A stretch of DNA of 64,000 nucleotides from CAVXFB01 sp963760935 (GTDB lineage: Bacteria; Planctomycetota; Planctomycetia; Pirellulales; Thermoguttaceae): contig CAVXFB010000003.1 in assembly GCA_963760935.1 (NCBI GenBank), forward strand, positions 1,240,001-1,304,000. The letters are read 5' to 3'. The notes under the pieces are model-generated. The model was not told the DNA's origin. It was given only the letters and a program-made list of their open reading frames with translations, and searched no databases. The position numbers and the translations under genes were made by a program. How positions within the stretch are numbered: the first letter of the stretch is position 1; each line of letters begins with the position of its first letter. Shown here in pieces: positions 9,079 through 17,128 of this stretch.

Positions 9079-9352
9079 GGTAGCTCCCTGCGATCAGCGG
9101 AAAGGTTGTGAAACAAGAAGATAAAGCCGCACAACGATTTGCACGTCCTTCGATTGCCCATTGAATGTTGCTGGTGATTGCGCGATTCGAAACCACAGAT
9201 CAACCGCCGACCCGTTGCGCAGCGCACTAGGTGGCGGATTCGCACAAGGGAAAACGCCCAGCCCAAGAACGGCCCGCAGCATTTGCACTGCGAACAACGG
9301 GGACTAGGTACGTGGACGCTGCCTTATGATTGGGACCGCAGGGTATTCTTGT
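9079..9352. promoter_or_regulatory. intergenic leader with a repeat shared by two PEP-CTERM genes
   Basis: Bases about 9229-9326 resemble 10509-10611: ACAAGGGAAAAC, then CCCAGCCCAAGAACGGCCC, and later GTGGACGCTGCCT occur in both. Both copies lie upstream of a PEP-CTERM gene on the minus strand (starts 9078 and 10423). The shared block may be a promoter or leader, or simply part of a duplication of the gene. Confidence 0.45.
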
Positions 9353-10423
9353 TCATGTTGCTCGCCGGCGTCGCCAAGCGTACGCTAGCAGCCCCATGGC
9401 ACCGATGCTGAAGAGGACGAGGGTGGAAGGCTCAGGAACATATGCCACGCGGAATCCCAAGGGCATCTTCGTGTACGTTGGAATATTGGAAACCCGGGTC
9501 AACGCACACAGGAAGGTGGCCGGGTCGCTATAACCTCCGCCCATCCAAACGCGCGACCCGTCGGCCTCGATGAGCCCTTCGGTCCATTCCTCGACGTTCC
9601 CGTTCTGATCGAACGTCCCGTAGGGGCTCTCCGAGTTGGTAAAGGCGCCAACGTTGGTCATGTAATAGGGAGGGCCGGCGCCAATGCAGTAATCGGTGCC
9701 GCCGGAACCGCTCGGGCGGTAGTTGGCATTGTTGCCCGGATCGGGGCTGGTCAACTCGCGGGTTGGGATGGTATCACTCGCCGTCGCATAGTCCCAGTAG
9801 TTGCCCGTCACGCCGTCGTTCTTGTGGAATGCCGCTTTGTACCATTCGTCCTCTGATGGAAGGACGTACGTGGCATCCGGCTCGCGGACGACGGCGTTCA
9901 GGGCGCTGTTCGACGTGGCCCCGTTGATAAAGTACGAACCATCCTCGGTAGTCGAGGCATTTTCGGCACCGGTCGGCTGGCCATTGGACAACCAGTTGAC
10001 AAACCGAATCGCGCTACCCCAGCTAACATAACCGATCGCGCGGTTCGTAAATTCGGGCCCAACCGTGTAGGTGTAGCTGCCCGAGCTGCCGGAACGCGTG
10101 ATCTGGTTGACGGTGACACCGGCCCACGTGCCAGTCGTCATGTTGGCATTGTAGAGGCCGTACGTGTCGGTGGCGGCCACGGCGTTAAGGAACTCGCAAT
10201 ACTGGCCGGCCGTGATCTCGTACGTGCCGATGTTGTAGTTGTAGTTCACCGCGCCGCAGACGCGATCCGGCCCGAAACCGCCGTAGCTAGCGCCCGACCA
10301 TTCCCCGGCATTGCCCGGATTGCCCACGGGCACTGTGTCGATGGTCACCACGCCGAAGGCGATATTACCAGTAAGCAGCAGAGCGGCCGCCAGAATCGTC
10401 CAAGCCAGTTTGTGTGATTTCAT
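9353..10423 (-). CDS. SUMF1-like PEP-CTERM secreted protein
   Basis: The start at 10423 gives the signal peptide MKSHKLAWTILAAALLLTGN, preceded by GAGAG; the longer upstream frame reads into the intergenic repeat. The body has the SUMF1/FGE-like landmarks Y-E-I-T-A-G-Q-Y-C-E-F-L-N, I-G-Y-V-S-W-G-S-A-I-R-F-V-N-W-L, L-P-S-E-D-E-W-Y-K-A-A-F and E-S-P-Y-G-T-F-D-Q-N-G-N-V-E-E-W. The end is V-P-E-P-S-T-L-V-L-F-S plus an R-R-R-R tail. The catalytic cysteine pair of true formylglycine-generating enzymes is not conserved, so enzymatic activity is doubtful. It sits between the other cargo genes and the TerS-like gene. Confidence 0.85.
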   Translation of the reverse strand: MKSHKLAWTILAAALLLTGNIAFGVVTIDTVPVGNPGNAGEWSGASYGGFGPDRVCGAVNYNYNIGTYEITAGQYCEFLNAVAATDTYGLYNANMTTGTWAGVTVNQITRSGSSGSYTYTVGPEFTNRAIGYVSWGSAIRFVNWLSNGQPTGAENASTTEDGSYFINGATSNSALNAVVREPDATYVLPSEDEWYKAAFHKNDGVTGNYWDYATASDTIPTRELTSPDPGNNANYRPSGSGGTDYCIGAGPPYYMTNVGAFTNSESPYGTFDQNGNVEEWTEGLIEADGSRVWMGGGYSDPATFLCALTRVSNIPTYTKMPLGFRVAYVPEPSTLVLFSIGAMGLLAYAWRRRRAT

Positions 10424-10683
10424 AGATTCTCTCGCTTCTGTGGGCAAATTGCATTGGGATTCGTAATATGGACAGCAAACGTGAACCAACCATCCGCCGC
10501 GTGCAATGCAACGTGGCGGACTACGTACAAGGGAAAACACCCAGCCCAAGAACGGCCCGCGATGTCTCACACGGCGAGCAACAGGGGACTGGCTACGTGG
10601 ACGCTGCCTCGGGCCTCGTAGAAATGAGGTACGGCTCTACTTTACCAAACCCCGCGAATCATGTCAACGAACCCCCCCTAGAA

Positions 10684-11193
10684 TCATGCCATCGCTCTGG
10701 CAGGCTGATCTACCGGCTCATCTTCTTCCGCTTCTTGCTCGCCAAGCATCGCTCGGCCCTGGTCGGTGATCGCCATGAGTCCGGTTGCCTCCAATCCTCT
10801 TGCCATCTGGCCGATGAAGTTTGGGGCGGGTGATGCCGATGGTGGCTCCGTGCCTTCAGTGGCAGCCGGTCCTATGTCGATCCGCACCCTAGCGTGTGGG
10901 GACCAATCCTCTTTTCCCGGCCCACACGACAACCAGAAGCGAGGATCGGTACGGGCTACCGTCATTTCAGCCATAGCCCGGGCATGTGCCGTGGCCTGCT
11001 CGACCATGTGACGAAACTTCCGATACTTCGCTCGCCCTCCCCTTCGGCGTCCCTCTCGCATCCATCGGAAATACGTTCCCGCAGCGATACCGACGCTTCC
11101 CGCCGCTACGCTAGGGAAGGCACCGAGTTTGATCCGTTGGGCGATCTCGGCAGCCAGTGCTGGCGTCAACTTGGAGGGGCGTCCGGTCTTCAT
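10684..11193 (-). CDS. TerS-like helix-turn-helix protein
   Basis: 169 residues. The N-terminus MKTGRPSKLTPALAAEIAQR, followed by G-S-V-G-I-A-A-G-T-Y-F-R-W-M-R-E-G, is the HTH layout of many phage small-terminase-like proteins (G-R-P-x-K-L-T-P ... A-x-x-x-G-I-x-x-x-T-F-Y-x-W). A middle segment with R-T-D-P-R-F-W and E-D-W-S resembles their oligomerisation region. It overlaps the preceding 59-codon gene by 4 bases (ATGA). In a satellite it would redirect packaging; a plain DNA-binding regulator is the alternative. A decayed copy is at 1336-1640. Confidence 0.6.
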   Translation of the reverse strand: MKTGRPSKLTPALAAEIAQRIKLGAFPSVAAGSVGIAAGTYFRWMREGRRRGGRAKYRKFRHMVEQATAHARAMAEMTVARTDPRFWLSCGPGKEDWSPHARVRIDIGPAATEGTEPPSASPAPNFIGQMARGLEATGLMAITDQGRAMLGEQEAEEDEPVDQPARAMA

Positions 11194-11369
11194 CGCTGGT
11201 CATCACCTTGCGGTGTCTCTTTCGTAGCGTGGCCACGGCTTTTCAGTTGATTGGCGACGATCTCGGCAACACGCTTTTCCGGCAGCGGGGTTTTCGAGAA
11301 TTGGAATTGCGAATTGAAACGATGCCGTTCGTGCCGCAGGACGATAGGCTCTCTTGAAATCGGTTTCAT
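11190..11369 (-). CDS. 59-residue hypothetical protein in the replication operon
   Basis: The start at 11369 overlaps the stop of the upstream coiled-coil gene (ATGA) and its own stop overlaps the TerS-like start, so translation is coupled on both sides. The product is basic (MKPISREPIVLRHERHRFNS ...) and not recognised. Its existence rests on the tight operon packing. Confidence 0.5.
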   Translation of the reverse strand: MKPISREPIVLRHERHRFNSQFQFSKTPLPEKRVAEIVANQLKSRGHATKETPQGDDQR

Positions 11370-11785
11370 TGCTCTAGCCTTTCGATGGTGGACAATTCTT
11401 GCTTGACTTCGCTGAGCCGACGGCCAGCGACGGTACATGCGGCGGTGAAGCCCGCAACCTGAGCCGCACCCTCTTCCAGTACCAAACCTAGGGCGTCGTA
11501 ACGGCGGCGAAGTTCAAGCATTGCCTCTCCGTGAGCGATCCGTTCGGCGTCTTTCGTCTTCAGTTCGGCTTCGATCTGCTGGACGGTAGCCCGCAACTCC
11601 GCGACACGTCGCAACCGGTTGACTTCGGCTTCCAGATTTTCGGCGGTGCGACCGGATGCCGCGAGGATGGCGGGAGCCTTGGCTTCGTCAACCTTTTCAC
11701 CATTGGCGATACGTTGAGCCAAGCCAGCGTAGTCGCTACGTGCTTTGGACTCTTGCCGTTTTAACGATTCGATGACGCTACTCAT
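11366..11785 (-). CDS. coiled-coil protein of the element
   Basis: 139 residues, starting MSSVIESLKRQESKARSDYA. Two long heptad-rich stretches (about 50-95 and 100-135; A-E-N-L-E-A-E-V-N-R-L-R-R-V and E-V-K-Q-E-L-S-T-I-E-R-L-E-Q) predict coiled coils. No catalytic motif is seen. It overlaps its neighbours by 8 bases upstream and 4 bases downstream. Possibly a scaffold or accessory factor for the primase-helicase; function unknown. Confidence 0.6.
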   Translation of the reverse strand: MSSVIESLKRQESKARSDYAGLAQRIANGEKVDEAKAPAILAASGRTAENLEAEVNRLRRVAELRATVQQIEAELKTKDAERIAHGEAMLELRRRYDALGLVLEEGAAQVAGFTAACTVAGRRLSEVKQELSTIERLEQ

Positions 11786-12059
11786 GTGCTTGTTCCTTTT
11801 CTGGAAAAGAGATACCTAGTCTTGCCGCTGCTTCGCGGCGGTTGATCCGAAAATATCGGGACACGAACTCCACGCCGTCGCCTTGCGAGTTGCAGAGGAT
11901 ACATTCGTAGCTGTTTGCCCACACGTTGGCAGTTAGTGAGAGCCGACCGCGACAGAATGGGCATTGCCACCACGGACCGAACGCCCGGGGATGGTGACGC
12001 GATTCGCCCAACACTTCCGTCAACACGGCGACGATGCTTGGTGCCTTGGTGGCGATCAT
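11778..12059 (-). CDS. CHC2-like zinc-finger protein
   Basis: 93 residues from the ATG at 12059; a TTG nine codons upstream is the alternative. C-P-F-C ... C-I-L-C with following G-D-G-V-E-F-V resembles the zinc-binding domain at the N-terminus of DnaG-type primases (C-P-F-H ... C-F-G-C-G ... G-x-x-I-D-F). No TOPRIM domain follows, so it is a free-standing zinc finger next to the primase-polymerase gene, probably a DNA-binding partner. Confidence 0.6.
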   Translation of the reverse strand: MIATKAPSIVAVLTEVLGESRHHPRAFGPWWQCPFCRGRLSLTANVWANSYECILCNSQGDGVEFVSRYFRINRREAAARLGISFPEKEQAHE

Positions 12060-12185
12060 CTTCTGGCCCTCATGTATTAGACCCAACCGGGGAACGGTCG
12101 AACTCGCCAGAATCCCCGCTCACCCGGTTGGGAGCAGCCAGGGGAGAAGAAGGAACCCCGACCGCATTAGTTCGTTTAATTCGTT

Positions 12186-14146
12186 TTATTCGTACACCGC
12201 CACGTAAATTTCCGTTGGACGGCCCGCTTGGCCTTTTATCCTCTTCGTTTCCTTTTTGACCCGGTTCTGACGTTCCAAGATTGCCAAGGCATCATCTATG
12301 TCGTGTGAGGCATGGTTCCTGCCAAAGGCGTTGGAAATCTCGGTCTTGCTTTTCGGCCCATTGGCCAAGAGTATTGCTATGCGATCTGCCAGCGGATTGC
12401 CGGTGGTCCGACCGAAAACGATCCGTGCCGATGCTTCCGCATATCGCCACACGGCTAGAGCGGCCTCCAAGTGTTCGGGCGTGATGCCATGGATTGGCCA
12501 AGAAGGGAATAGATCAACGACAATCGAAGCACATGCACTTCGGCCCGCGATGTAACCGCTCCCAGCAAACCCGGTTTGCCTTCCGACAACGACTCGTATT
12601 CTGCCGCCCACAACTCCTCGGCAGCGGGATCGCGTTTTACTACACGGACTTGCCGGGCAAACGTCACCGCCTTCTTGACGTGCATGCTCAGCTTGTTCAT
12701 CATCTGCGGCGGAGGCGTTGCCCCGTTGGGAAGCAACTTTGACCGATCAACGCCAAAGTACATGAAGCGATTGGCGAAACCGTTCGCGGTGTCCGTGGAA
12801 TTGAGACGGCGGCGTAGCTCCTCTACGGTGATGTGTCCGATGATGCCGACGTGTGTACCAGTAGCCACCATAGGATTGTTGCGAGTGTGGATTCCCAGAT
12901 TCCCCGTATCGTAAAACTGCCGCATCGTTGCCGACAGCGTGTTCTCTGGCCGGTTCATCACGATCAGTAGACGGGCGAACTCTTCTTCGAGCACCAGCAG
13001 CCGCTTATCATCGCAACCGCCGTCATCTCGCAAGTGACTGATGATTCCCTCTCCGGTACTCAGCCCAGAGACGATCTGATTCCTCGTCCATGTTTCATCC
13101 ACCGCACTGTGTATCTCTCGCAGCGAACCCCACGATGTTCCCTTCCGACCCTTCGATGACTGACCGACAAGAATGACATTTTCTTTGGCCGGGTGCCGGT
13201 CATGCTGGACCATGCAATGCGAGCCGTCGCCCGCCATGATGCCAAATGGAATGAGAAGGTGAGCAAGGGTTGCCGCCTTGGCGGCTTCCGTGTATGGGTC
13301 GATGGCATTAACAACTTCTCCGGCGAGTCCCGTGAGAGCAGCATCCCCCAACGTCGGCCATTTGCCGGGGGTGTACGAATTAAACGAATTAAACGAACTA
13401 ATATTACTTGGTTCGTACCGGGCGATGCTGCGAGCGATGGAAGCTACTTCGCCGCTTGATAAGGGCTGCCGGCACCGTGATTGATTCTCCTCTTGGAGTG
13501 CAGCCTCCATTGCGGCTTCGCCCATTCCCTGCCGTCGCATAGCACCCGCCATGCGTGCGAGAGTTTCGTTGCGTTGGCCATTGGAGATCAATTCATCGGC
13601 CACAACTCTGACGTGCCCGTTGCCCTCATGGCGATGCTCGTTCGCCAAGATTCTCTCCACCACGGCCTTCGGCAACCTAGCTACCTTGCAACTGCCGGGC
13701 TTGCGAATCCATCGCCGCTTGAATCCGTCGGTTTCAGCAGGCGGCAAGGTGCTACACGCCCCAGGACCGATACGAACTTCAACTTTGCCGTATTTGACGA
13801 CTGACTTGTTGATGCCACGCAAACGTTCATCCGAACGGAACAGATAGTGGCGACCGCGTTTGCTTTGCCAACACACGGTCTTGGGAATCGGACCGACGAA
13901 CAATTCCAGAAGTTCCTCTTCTGCCACTGGCCCATCGCACTCTATGTCGATCACGCCGCTACCGAGCGGAGCAGGGCCAAGAAGAAGAGACGGATTTGCT
14001 TCACTGTTGCTGGCCAACCGACGGCGTAGCGTCGCTTGGTCCAGCGGATGCTCTTGCCATTCGCGGGCGGTTGGCCTCTTACCGACTGCAACGACAAACC
14101 GCCACGCATTTGGGTAAGTTGCACGTTGGCGAGTTCGTGTAGGCAT
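12186..14146 (-). CDS. primase-polymerase / helicase-like replication protein (frameshifted)
   Basis: The N-terminal ~170 residues have the prim-pol pattern with the acidic pair G-V-I-D-I-E-C-D and a later H-Y-L-F. A PriCT-like helical segment follows (about 190-245: N-E-T-L-A-R-M-A-G-A-M ... G-E-V-A-S-I-A-R-S-I-A). After that comes a DUF3987-type ATPase-like region with V-G-Q-S-S-K-G-R-K-G-T-S and L-V-L-E-E-E-F-A-R-L-L. The frame stops at 12455, while a winged-helix-like C-terminus (P-E-H-L-E-A-A-L-A-V-W-R-Y, T-E-I-S-N-A-F-G-R) continues to 12186 in another frame. One lost C near 12502 explains the break. It starts at TAATG overlapping the upstream gene and is the likely replication initiator of the element. 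Confidence 0.75.
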
Positions 14147-14436
14147 TACAGTCTCGCCTCCTTCTTCAACCGCAGCACTTCGTTCAGCCGCTCGATGGTA
14201 CGCTCCAAACGGCTACACAATCGCCGGTCGGCGTGAGTCTTCCGGGCGGAAACCAAAGCCGATGCGACGTCAAGCAAGCACTTGCGGAGCAGACCGTCAA
14301 GCACTTCCTTGACCGTCTTGCCGCTCTCGACAATCGGTGGATCGTCGGGCCAAGGAAAATGAGGATGCCAATAACCGCGTGGCCCAGAATCTTGAACTGG
14401 CTTGCACGCCTTTGAAGCACGGTGTAGAGTAGGCAT
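14146..14436 (-). CDS. 97-residue hypothetical protein of the element
   Basis: The start at 14436 is chosen because GGAGACTCTA precedes it, matching the GAGACTGTA before the primase start at 14146. There is a helical C-terminal half (T-V-K-E-V-L-D-G-L-L ... R-L-E-R-T-I-E-R-L-N-E-V-L-R-L-K-K). Its stop overlaps the primase start. Unknown function; operon position suggests replication or regulation. Confidence 0.5.
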   Translation of the reverse strand: MPTLHRASKACKPVQDSGPRGYWHPHFPWPDDPPIVESGKTVKEVLDGLLRKCLLDVASALVSARKTHADRRLCSRLERTIERLNEVLRLKKEARL

Positions 14437-14518
14437 TAGAGTCTCCAATCAGCCCCGGTTGTGGTGTGGCAGCCGCAACGTCCGGGGCTTTTTTCGTTGC
14501 GGGAGTTCTGGTTTTCGT

Positions 14519-14680
14519 CTAGCCTGCGACGGCTTGCCGGGCACATTGCCGGGCACGCTCCCGCCAAAGTTGCCGCTCAAACCGTCGGTCGGCACGGGTT
14601 TCGCGGGACGCTTCGCGACGTTCGTTAGACGACCGTCGTTTCTTCAGCTTCAAGTGACGCACTCGTAGTTTCAACCGCAT
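14519..14680 (-). CDS. very basic 53-residue protein
   Basis: It begins MRLKLRVRHLKLKKRRSSNE and is rich in arginine throughout. The start lies within the last bases of the DUF1580-like gene (10-base overlap), with G-rich sequence upstream. Such composition fits nucleic-acid binding but can also arise from a spurious high-GC frame, hence low confidence. Confidence 0.35.
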   Translation of the reverse strand: MRLKLRVRHLKLKKRRSSNERREASRETRADRRFERQLWRERARQCARQAVAG

Positions 14681-14916
14681 TTGCCACTCGCCTTTCTCCG
14701 CCGTGGTATTGGCGGTTGTTCGGATCGTTGTTCGATGAATCTCTCGACCGCCGAACGCCGAACAAAACGGCGTCCGCCGATAAGTAGACTGTCGAGTTTG
14801 ACGCCGTTCAAACCCCGCAACCATAGATAAACCGTCTTCAATGCTGGCCGTCCCGGCAACACTTCGGGAAGCTGACGAAACTCGATCAGGTCTCGTTCGT
14901 CGATAATCGGACGCAT
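14671..14916 (-). CDS. DUF1580-type HTH protein, possible excisionase or regulator
   Basis: 81 residues from the ATG at 14916 (MRPIIDERDLIEFRQLPEVL). The pattern T-V-Y-L-W-L-R-G-L-N-G-V-K-L-D-S-L-L-I-G-G followed by R-R-F-V-R-R-S-A-V-E-R-F is that of planctomycete DUF1580 proteins, a winged-helix/MerR-like fold related to excisionases. As the first gene of the minus-strand operon next to attR, it is a candidate recombination directionality factor or the operon's regulator. Confidence 0.6.
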   Translation of the reverse strand: MRPIIDERDLIEFRQLPEVLPGRPALKTVYLWLRGLNGVKLDSLLIGGRRFVRRSAVERFIEQRSEQPPIPRRRKASGKCG

Positions 14917-14991
14917 GGATTTGTCTCCTGGTTCATCGGCAGCCCGTCGCGGCACACCGCCGTCGATCCGGCCCACCGTCGTGTACACCAT

Positions 14992-15256
14992 TACACATAA
15001 AAGGTGCTAACTTGTCAATACAACATCCCACCCTGTGGTGGCGCTTCGGAAACAGGTTTTAATATGGGAATCATGGGCCGGTGGGGACGTGCCGCCACGC
15101 GTCGTATACGGCCCGTGGACGCGTTCCGGGTGTCGGATCGACCAATGGGGCCATATCGCCACGGTGCCCATAAACGGGCCATTTACGGCCATTGTCCGGG
15201 GGCGGGTCAATCCGGTGGGGTTCGGCGGAATTGCCAATTTTTCATGGCATCACATA
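14992..15256. promoter_or_regulatory. non-coding right end of the element
   Basis: No convincing gene. It holds repeats of GGCCAT (around 15146, 15178 and 15189) and inverted elements around GGCCC/GGGCC, between the operon start and attR. It must contain the promoter of the minus-strand operon; an origin or operator is possible but not shown. Confidence 0.35.
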
Positions 15257-15296
15257 CAACATGTATACCGTATTATGTGTTTTTTCGTACTTACGA
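15257..15296. other. right attachment site (attR)
   Basis: Element half-site 15257-15280, crossover TT at 15281-15282, then permease sequence from 15283. Fusing 15257-15282 to 2140-2163 gives a 50-bp imperfect palindrome centred on TT, the expected form of a serine-integrase attP. Confidence 0.7.
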
Positions 15297-16465
15297 TGCT
15301 GCCGGCCGCCGCAACGATGATCGCGGCACAAACGAAGACCGGGCAGATCGCGGCCGGTTCGACGACGCCGTGGCAAGTTGGGCTCGGCGTCGTATTCTAC
15401 TCGGGCGTTTTGTTCCTGTTGTTGTCGATGCTCGGCGTCCGCGAAAGACTGATCGAAGCCATTAGCCCCAGCATGCGCAATGGCATCGCGATCGGCATCG
15501 GGCTGTTCATCGTGCTGATCGGCATGGACAGCACGGGCTTGCTGCGGAAAGATCCAGGCACCGGCTGGACGCTCAACCCGCAGTTTGCGTCGCCCGACTT
15601 ACTCGTTTTCTTCGTCGGTCTTCTGGTGACGGCCGCGCTGCACGCCCGGCGCGTTCGCGGCTCGATTGTCATCGGCATCCTCGTCGCCACGCTGTTTGCC
15701 GTTGCGCTGAAGTTCTCGCTGCCCTTGTGCGGTCACGGTGTGATGCAGGCGCCGACGGTAAAAAACTCGATGCTCATCACGCAGTTCGCCGTCGCCGATC
15801 GGGTCGTTTCCACGCCGCCGCCAATTCGTCCAACGCTGGCCAAGCTCGATCTGGTCGGATCGCTGTGCTGGCCTATGCTGCCGTTCATCCTGATCTTCTT
15901 GTTCATGGTGCTGTTCGATACGTTGGGCACGCTGGTTGGCGTGGCGGAACAGGCCGGACTGATCCGCGACAACCGTTTGCCACGCGCCAGGCAAGCACTC
16001 ATGTCGGACGCCTTGGGCACGGTGAGCGGTGCGGCGTTGGGCACTAGCACGGTGACGAGTTTTATCGAAAGCGCGGCGGGAGTGGAGCAAGGAGGGCGGA
16101 CCGGTTTGACCGCGGTGTGCGTTGCCGCACTGTTTCTCTTGGCCCTGTTCTTCAGCCCGCTGATCGACATGGTCGGCAGCTACCGCCCGATCACGGCCCC
16201 GGCGTTGATCGTGGTCGGCTCGATGATGATGCGCAGCGCCACGAAGATTGATTGGGAGAATTACGCCGAGAGCCTGCCCACACTGCTAATCATCGCCGGC
16301 ATCCCGCTGACGTTTTCGATCGCCGACGGGCTGGCCCTGGGGTTCATCACCTACCCCCTCGTAAAGCTCCTGGCCGGCCAAGGGCGGCAAGTGAAATGGC
16401 TGATGTACGTGATGGCGGTCGTGCTGTTGGCCTACTTCATCGGCGTTCGTGGGCAGACGCTGTAA
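15283..16465 (+). pseudogene. NCS2 purine permease, 3' part
   Basis: It continues the protein started at 1871. It has about ten hydrophobic membrane spans and family motifs such as S-P-S-M-R-N-G-I-A-I-G-I-G-L, F-M-V-L-F-D-T-L-G-T-L-V-G and S-A-A-G-V-E-Q-G-G-R-T-G-L-T-A. The frame runs backward into the element as far as 15035, but that part is not permease-like. Without its N-terminal spans it is unlikely to work; precise excision would restore it. Confidence 0.85.
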
Positions 16466-16477
16466 GGCCGGGGGGCT

Positions 16478-16697
16478 GTCCAACTTTTCGGGCATACGCA
16501 TCAAGTTAAGGAAATACTATCGAAACAAGGAAGACGGAATGAAACTGTGGAACACTAAACGCCACTAATTGGCGCTGATTGAGGAGATTAGCGATGATCA
16601 GCGAGACTTAGTGTTCCCTCCATACTCTCTTCCTCGAATCCATTTGAGGCTCTTTTTTCTTAACTTGATGCCTATGGGGCTGTCCAACTTTTCGGGT
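16478..16697. repeat. direct repeat of 20 bp, 200 bp apart, flanking an inverted repeat
   Basis: GGGCTGTCCAACTTTTCGGG occurs at about 16478 and again at about 16678. Between them, GGAACACTAA (16549-16558) and its complement TTAGTGTTCC (16608-16617) frame an imperfect hairpin. The region 16466-16865 has no gene; the repeat pair may mark a small miniature element. Confidence 0.5.
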
Positions 16698-16865
16698 CAG
16701 CCGAAGCGGGCTTTTCCCATCGACGCAGCCGCCTTTGCTGCTGCACAGCCGATACGACCGTTGCATTCCTGCCGCAGGGCCGATTCCCAGGTCCAATAGT
16801 GGGGAAGTATTGGCGTCCGCCATCTTGCCAAGGTTTCAACGATTGATTACGATCAAAGATCGCAT

Positions 16866-16938
16866 TCCCCGATAGCTCAGTCGGTAGAGCGAGCGGCTGT
16901 TAACCGCTAGGTCCAAGGTTCGAGCCCTTGTCGGGGAG
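16866..16938 (+). tRNA. tRNA-Asn (GTT)
   Basis: Acceptor TCCCCGA pairs with TCGGGGA. Anticodon stem AGCGG/CCGCT with loop CTGTTAA gives anticodon GTT. The D arm (GCTCAGTCGGTAGAGC) and T arm (AAGGTTCGAGCCCTT) are in place. No CCA is encoded. Confidence 0.95.
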
Positions 16939-17128
16939 CTTTTGCAATCTGTCGCCTCTCACTCTGGGAGAGGTCAGGTGAAGGCGTTTTTTTCGTCTTC
17001 TGGCCCTCCGGGAGAGGGCCTTTCCGTCTCTCCCGCCCCACGGCCCGCAACTCCGCCGCCGGGCGTTTTGCTTTTTTGGTCCCCTCGCCAGGCACCGACC
17101 GAAGGTTGGTCGGGAGAGCACTCTTGTC

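Larger units (their letters stand above)
2138..15282. mobile_element. 13.1-kb serine-integrase element, satellite-like, with PEP-CTERM cargo
   Basis: The element is bounded by attL and attR inside a single permease gene. Contents in order: large serine recombinase (+), a small orphan ORF (+), a lipoprotein gene cut by an IS630 copy (-), three PEP-CTERM genes or gene parts (-), and a replication/regulation operon on the minus strand (10684-14916). No capsid, portal, large terminase, tail, relaxase or type IV secretion gene is visible. Integrase, regulator, primase-helicase and a TerS-like protein together recall phage-inducible islands. This reading is an inference from gene families and layout. 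Confidence 0.75.

Noticed and set aside
6698..10423. diversity-generating retroelement using SUMF1-like targets
   Set aside because: No reverse transcriptase, template repeat or variable-repeat pair was found in or near the element.
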